Assembly (NCBI GenBank): GCA_002887195.1
Contig: PJAB01000843.1
Location: 1-19,883 of the forward strand
Length of the DNA stretch: 19,883 bases
Source of the DNA: Chrysochromulina parva
Taxonomy: Eukaryota > Haptophyta > Prymnesiales > Chrysochromulinaceae
Direction: 5' to 3'
Shown: positions 15,213 to 19,883 of the stretch, piece after piece
Layout of the letters: the number at the start of each line of letters is the position of its first letter
How positions within the stretch are numbered: position 1 is the first letter of the stretch
Made by a program: the position numbers and the translations under genes
The notes under the pieces: generated by a model
What the model was told of the DNA's origin: nothing
The model's database searches: none
What the model saw: the letters and a program-made list of their open reading frames with translations, nothing else

Positions 15213-18200
15213 ATGCTCATCGACAAGCTCCTCCTCGCCGAGTTGGAGGATGTGCTCGTGCTGCTGCTCGAGATCTTCGTCGGCCTCGCTTCGTTCGTCG
15301 GCTGCCTCGTCGCCGTCGACAAGCTCTACCTCTTCTACGCGACCGTCTTCTACAAGGCGATGGCGATGTGGCGGCCGGCTTGGGAGCCAACCCTGCGCTA
15401 CCCGAAGCGCTGGAAGCGCGGCGTCAAGCCGCCGCGCGTGTGCGTGCAGCTGCCCATGTTCAACGAGACCCACGTGGCGCGGCGCGTGATCGACTACGCG
15501 TGCAGGATGGAGTACCCGCGCGACAGGCTCTATGTCCAGTGCCTGGACGACTCCACAGACCCCGAGACGCGCGAGGTCGTCGACGAGGGCGTGCGCCACT
15601 GGCAGGCGCAGGGCATCAAGATCGAGGCCATCCGGCGTACGAACCGGAAGGGCTACAAGGCGGGCGCGATGCACGAGGTCCACGACGCCATCCCGGCGGA
15701 GTTCATCGCCATCTTCGACGCGGACTTCTTGCCCGAGCCTGACTTTCTACTGCGCGCGATCCCCCCCTTCCAGGACAAGAACGTGGGTTTCGTCCAGGGC
15801 CGCTGGACTTACCTCAACGCAGACGAGTCGCTCTTCTGCCGCTACCAGGAGATCTGCCTCAACGCTCACATCAAGTGCGAGCAGGTGAGTGCCGCTGAGT
15901 GCCGCAAAGTGCCGCAAAGTGCCGCTGAGTGCCGCTGAGAGCCGCTGAGTGCCGATGAGTGCCGCTGAGTGCCGCAAAGTGCCGCTGAGTGCCGCGGATT
16001 GGCACGGATTGCGTCCGATGGCTACTAACGCGCACCTCCACGGCGCACAGTACGCGCGCTTCTCGACGGGCAACTTCTTCAACTTCAACGGCACAGGCGG
16101 TGTGTGGCGCAAGGCATGCATCGACTCGGCGGGCGGTTGGAATGCACGCACGCTTGTGGAAGATATGGATCTCTCGCTGCGCGCATTCCTCAAGGGATGG
16201 CACTTTGTGTGGCGGTACGTGATCCGCTCTGATGGCCTCTCTGATGGCCTCCTTGATGGCCTCCTTGATGGCCTCCTGATAACCTCCTGATGACCTCCTG
16301 ATGGCCTCCTGATGGCCTCTCTGATGGCCTCCTTGATGGCCTCCTGATGGTCTCCTGATGACCTCCTGATGACCTCCTGATGACCTCCTGATAACCTCCT
16401 GATGACCTCCTGATGGCCTCCTGATGACCTCCTGATGACCTCCTGATGACCTCCTGATGACCTCCTGATGGCCTCCTGATGGCCGCCATGATGACCTCTC
16501 TGATGGTCGCTGAGTGCCTCTGATGGTCTCTGATTGCAGGTATGACATGATCTGCCCCAACGAGATCCCGTCCGACTACGGCGCGTACCGCAAGCAGCAG
16601 CGGCGCTGGTCGTGCGGCCCGATGCAGCTGTGGGCAGCCGCGCGACAGTCAGTGTCGGAGTCCACGCTGCCGCCGCTGCACAAGGCCTATCTCAACATCT
16701 TCTTCTTCGGGGTGCGCATGCTCACTGAGTACTCACTGAGCACTCTCTGTCAGCCTCTGATTACATCTCTTCTTCGGGGTGCGCATGCTCACTGAGGACT
16801 CGCTGATGGCCCTCTGATGGCCCTCTGATGGTCCTCTGATGGCCCTCTGATGGCCCTCTGATGGCCCTCTGATGGCCCTCTGATGGCCCTCTGATGGCCC
16901 TCTGATGGCCCTCTGATGGCCCTCTGATGGCCCTCTGACCGCTGATGGCCCTCCTCATCAGGTGCGCATGCTCGCGACCAATGTGATCTCGTTCACCTTC
17001 TATTCCGTGCTGGTTCCGATGATCCTGCTTGTGTACGCGACCGAAGACCCGGAGAGCGCTGTGCACCATCGTTTCATGCCCTGGTGGGCGATCGTGTGGC
17101 TGCCCATGCTCGTGACCATGACGACCATGGCCTTCTCGCCTGGCTCATTCCACTACATGATCTTGTACGTCGGCCACTGATGAGCCATGATGGCCTCTGA
17201 TGGCCACTGATGGCCTCTGATGAGCCTCTAATGGCCTCTGATGGCCTCTGATGGCCACTGATGAGCCATGATGGCCTCTGATGGCCGCTGATGAGCCTCT
17301 GATGAGCCTCTAATGGCCCTCTGATGATCCTCTGATGCCCCCCCTCGTCAGGTACGTCATGTACGAGAACGCGATGTCGATCCTCAAGCTAGGCGCATCG
17401 CTCGAGGGGCTCCTCGGCCTCAAAGGCGCCATGGTCTGGACGGTGACGCAGAAGCTAGGCAAGCGCGAGGAGAATTTTTGCGACCTCGAGAAGATCATGA
17501 AGAAGCTCGACGTGTTCCCGCGCGAGCTGTGCGTCAGCTTCTTCTTAGTCGGTGCCGCCATCTACGGCTACAACGTCGGCGCGAGCTGGGTGTTCACCGT
17601 GTACTTCTCCACCCAGGGCTTCATCTTTCTCATCTTCGCACTCTCTCTCGTCGAGGCGTTCAATCTGCAGCCGCCGTCGGAGGCGAAGCTTCTCGGGCTC
17701 GACTCGGGAGATGGCGAGGAGATGCAGCCGATCACCGAGCAGACGTCCAAAAAAGGCAAGAAGCCCAAGAAAGCGAAGGGGAAGAAGCCCAAGGTCGCCG
17801 GCAAGGTCGCCGGCAAGGTCGCCGTGGGCCGACAGCTCTCCCTCGACGACGACGACGACGACGACGACGACTTGGAGATAGATTTGGACGAGGACGAGGA
17901 TGAGGACGATGAGGAGAGCCTCAGCGGGCGCGCCAGTACACGAAAGCCGCCGCCGCGCGGTCCGCCGGCGCTGTCCCGCGTGCTCTACGCCAACGTGATC
18001 ATCTTCTTGTACACGCTGCCGATCAACGCGTTCTCGATCCTTCTGCTGTACGCAGTGCCCACGTCGACGCCCTCCGTGTGGTCTCTGATGACCTCTGATG
18101 GCCTCTGATTGCCTCCGATGGCCTGCCCTCTGTAGCCCTCTGATGACCACTGATCGCCTCCCTGCTCAGGTACGGAGTGACCACAATGGCGCTCTCCGAG

Positions 18201-18521
18201 TTCATCAACGCGCAGTGGGATGACGTGATTGCGCTCACGCTCGCGCTCTTCATTATCCCCTTCCACATGCTCTGGTGCCTAGGCCACCCAAGCGACAACT
18301 TGCGCCATCGCAAGCTTGCGCGCGCCGGGCAGCTGCCGCTCTCGACACGCCTCAAGCACTTCATGCAGCTGCAGATGCTCTACTTCTTCCTCTTCCTGCT
18401 CTTCCTCATCTCGATGTACTCCGCCTCCGCCACGCTGCAGGACTACGTGTCGCGCGAGTGCTTCCACTTAACGGGCAAGTGGCTCGAGGAGTACATCGAC
18501 CGGAGGCGCCGCCGCGCGTGA
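15213..18521 (+). CDS. CSLA: CSLA/CSLC-like GT2 glycan synthase with charged C-terminal extension
   Basis: Six exons (15213-15884, 16051-16214, 16540-16711, 16962-17164, 17352-18080, 18170-18521) join in frame to about 763 residues. After an N-terminal membrane segment (about 12-48) the cytosolic GT-A domain shows all processive GT2 motifs: DD at 112-113, DAD at 169-171, ED at 261-262 (VEDMDLSLRA) and QQRRW at 298-302. FNGTGGVWR and AGGW match plant CSLA/CSLC proteins, which make mannan or xyloglucan backbones in the Golgi. Several membrane segments follow (about 337-360, 370-390, 458-500). Residues about 505-605 are an extra insert: a Lys-rich part with KVAG repeats, then nine consecutive Asp and further acidic residues. 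At least three more membrane segments (about 606-632, 660-685, 707-730) follow, so the protein is about 200 residues longer than usual CSLA. The start is the first ATG in the frame. The product sugar is not determinable. Confidence 0.85.
15885..16050 (+). repeat. GT2 intron 1 with GTGCCGCTGA repeats
   Basis: This 166-bp phase-0 intron (CAG|gtgagt ... gcacag) holds about ten decamers of GTGCCGCTGA or GTGCCGCAAA type. TACTAAC at 16023-16029, 22 bases before the acceptor, is a textbook branchpoint. Confidence 0.85.
16215..16539 (+). repeat. GT2 intron 2, long 11-bp tandem array
   Basis: This 325-bp intron is almost entirely TGATGGCCTCC and TGATGACCTCC units, roughly 25 copies. The donor gtacgtgatc resembles the first bases of the next exon (GTATGACATGATC). 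Confidence 0.9.
16701..16973 (+). repeat. GT2 intron 3 bounded by copies of the exon junction, plus 11-bp array
   Basis: The 29 bases at 16701-16729 (end of exon 3 plus donor region) recur exactly at 16768-16796 in the intron. The 13 bases GGTGCGCATGCTC occur a third time at the start of exon 4 (16961-16973). About twelve CCTCTGATGGC units (16803-16935) fill the rest of the intron 16712-16961. Confidence 0.9.
17165..17351 (+). repeat. GT2 intron 4 with TGATGGCCTC repeats and matching ends
   Basis: The intron begins GTACGTC and the next exon also begins GTACGTC, a direct repeat spanning the intron. The interior consists of TGATGGCCTC, TGATGGCCAC and TGATGAGCC units. Confidence 0.85.
18081..18169 (+). 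repeat. GT2 intron 5, short degenerate array
   Basis: This 89-bp intron (GTGTG|gtctct ... ctgctcag) carries a few TGATGACCTC and TGATTGCCTC units. It is the shortest repeat-type intron in this gene. Confidence 0.8.
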
Positions 18522-19528
18522 GCGCACACGTGTGAATGATTGAATCGTCTTGACGTTTGACGCTGTTTATACACGATTCTAGTTCGATTCTAGGGACGTA
18601 GATAAGTTTTTGGAGCGATTAGGGCTTCTGGTGCGCGGTCCTGCCCAGGTCTGAGGTCACATCCCTCCCGGACAGAGGTGTGAGTCGACAGAGGAGCAGC
18701 ATAAGGTTCATGCAGTTGCAGACCTACAACGCACGCTACACGATAACATATTAAGCACGGACCGCTCCCTGCTGCGGGCGGCCGCCGGCCGGGCGCTGCG
18801 CGTCCACCGCCACCTCTTCCAGAGCCTCTTGTGTGCCACATCCCGCCTACACTATGCCCTAAATCGTCTCGCAGATTGGGAACGGTAGAAGACGTCTCGG
18901 CGGACGTCACCATCACGCACAGCCCAGGCTGCAGGGGCACGGCCTGAACGACGAGTACTTATTTACTTCACGAGGATGCAAGAGCAAGTACATCTTCTTG
19001 AATATGCTGTGTGGGGGCTTAGTTGCTCCCTCCCGCTATGGACAATCAAAAGACCAACCGCGAACGAATCCGGAGCCTTGCACGCCCATCAAGCCATCAC
19101 TTGTTCTTGACATGCAGTGCTCACAATCGCTGACTTCAAACGAACAGGGCATGCGAGGGAACATAGTTCCCAAGGTGGGGGGTGTAATCCTTGGGCAGCG
19201 GACTGCCTCCCAGAAGCTCATAAACTTCGCATCATAGTTCCCAAAGTGGTGGGTATAATCCTTGGGCAGCGGATTCCGGATTCGGGTTTGCCTCCCGCGT
19301 AGCGCCCCCCGCCAGAAGATTCCATATGATGAACCTGGGGAAAATAATCGAGAGGAGGCCTGCGGAAGACAGCCTGAGCGACCGGAGCCCGAAGACTTGA
19401 CTTGACTTGACTCAACATGATCTGGGGTGCTCTTGACTCGATCTTCTCACAATCTTTTTTTCACCCGCCTTCATCTCGACTTTTCCGTCGGAATATTCCA
19501 GCTATTCCAGGCACCCTGCAACAGCGCC
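18522..19528. other. Gene-poor region downstream of GT2 gene
   Basis: About 1 kb with lower GC than the genes and no convincing coding sequence. The first 80 bases are AT-rich and probably include the GT2 3' end (TTTATACACGATTCTAG near 18566). A direct repeat at 19162-19273 is listed separately. No tRNA or rRNA is visible. Confidence 0.4.
19162..19273. repeat. 41-bp intergenic direct repeat, period 71
   Basis: Positions 19162-19202 and 19233-19273 match at 38 of 41 bases (CATAGTTCCCAA ... TAATCCTTGGGCAGCGGA). They lie outside any recognisable gene. Confidence 0.85.
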
Positions 19529-19720
19529 ATGCCGTCTGGAAACTCGATGCGCCGCGCCGGATTGACGGACCTCACGCTGCCAGAAGACCTGATCTGGACG
19601 GTGCCCGTCACTCCTCTCGAGGAGCAGCTGCCGCAGCCAACAAGGGCGCCTCCGCAACGCATTCCGATCCTCAAGTACGGACCCGCCAGCACGCGCTTCG
19701 TGCCCCCCAGCAGCCCCTGA
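19529..19720 (+). CDS. Possible small Pro-rich hypothetical protein
   Basis: An ATG at 19529 opens 63 codons ending at 19720: MPSGNSMRRAGLTDLTLPED, then WTVPVTPLEEQLPQP and a Pro-rich tail ILKYGPASTRFVPPSSP. The frame is open upstream of the ATG. Composition (mixed polar and hydrophobic, short acidic motif TLPEDLIW) looks more protein-like than the surrounding noise, but there is no recognisable domain. It could be a first exon whose donor I cannot identify, or not a gene. Confidence 0.3.
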   Translation: MPSGNSMRRAGLTDLTLPEDLIWTVPVTPLEEQLPQPTRAPPQRIPILKYGPASTRFVPPSSP

Positions 19721-19883
19721 CACGCGCGGTCTGGTTGTGTGTGCGCCCAGTCGCGTGCTCGTTTCTCACGCCGCGTCGAGCGCGGCGTTGCGCGAACGCC
19801 GAGGCTCGCAGGCAGCGGCTCAACATCTTGTAGTATCGCATGTGCCCTCAGCTCCGCCGGAGCTCCTCCAGCAGTGCGTGATG
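19721..19883. other. Right edge, unassigned
   Basis: This stretch ends with a short inverted repeat AGCTCC...GGAGCT near 19849-19864. Nothing else is supported. Confidence 0.3.

Noticed and set aside
14694..15683. Long minus-strand frame over the GT2 start
   Set aside because: It is a GC-rich shadow of GT2 exon 1 and the divergent spacer.
16215..16539. CRISPR-like appearance of the short repeats
   Set aside because: The units are contiguous 11-mers without unique spacers, lie inside an intron of a eukaryotic gene, and have no neighbouring cas genes.

Overview
This is nuclear DNA from a GC-rich, intron-containing eukaryote, most plausibly a unicellular marine alga. The reasons are spliceosomal introns with GT-AG ends (one GC-AG), a plant/algal-type CSLA/CSLC-like glycosyltransferase, a cilium-type RIIa/EF-hand protein, and protist-style NYN, Dabb and URC1-type GTP cyclohydrolase II proteins. 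A haptophyte would fit, but that is inference. Nothing looks prokaryotic, viral or CRISPR-like.

Layout. On the minus strand, from left to right: the 5' end of a coiled-coil gene cut by the window edge (1-198); a two-exon gene with several ubiquitin-interacting motifs and a Zc3h12a/Regnase-type NYN nuclease domain (776-3382); a three-exon polytopic membrane protein of unknown function (3453-5653); a membrane-anchored Dabb-domain protein (6425-7066); a two-exon glycosyltransferase-like protein (7188-8406); and a small ubiquitin-like-fold protein (8526-9053). A 262-bp divergent spacer leads to a nine-exon plus-strand gene (9316-13358) encoding two fused URC1-type GTP cyclohydrolase II modules, the first of which has lost zinc ligands. 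Convergent to it is a minus-strand EFCAB10-like gene with IQ motifs (13994-14880). Divergent from that is a six-exon plus-strand GT2 gene (15213-18521) with an unusual charged C-terminal extension. The right end is mostly unassigned, with one possible small gene (19529-19720). I see no shared pathway; these are independent nuclear genes.

The striking feature is in the DNA rather than in any one protein. (1) Most introns are built from 10-, 11- or 23-bp tandem repeats of the TGATGGCCTC type, always in the sense orientation of the host gene, on both strands. (2) Many introns carry a near-perfect copy of the adjoining exon end plus donor, or acceptor plus exon start, as if introns arise or grow by local tandem duplication. 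(3) A 24-bp element with core GCATGCAAGTGCTCACC recurs at least eight times, usually at the junction between two tandem copies of flanking DNA. In exons the repeat periods are all multiples of three (42, 42, 48, 51, 60, 60 bp) and encode RRGEHLHA-like insertions; in an intron the period is 98 bp. Together these suggest an active templated tandem-duplication process that makes both introns and in-frame protein insertions.

All exon boundaries were inferred by eye from frame continuity, splice consensus and comparison of the two paralogous modules; none has transcript support here.
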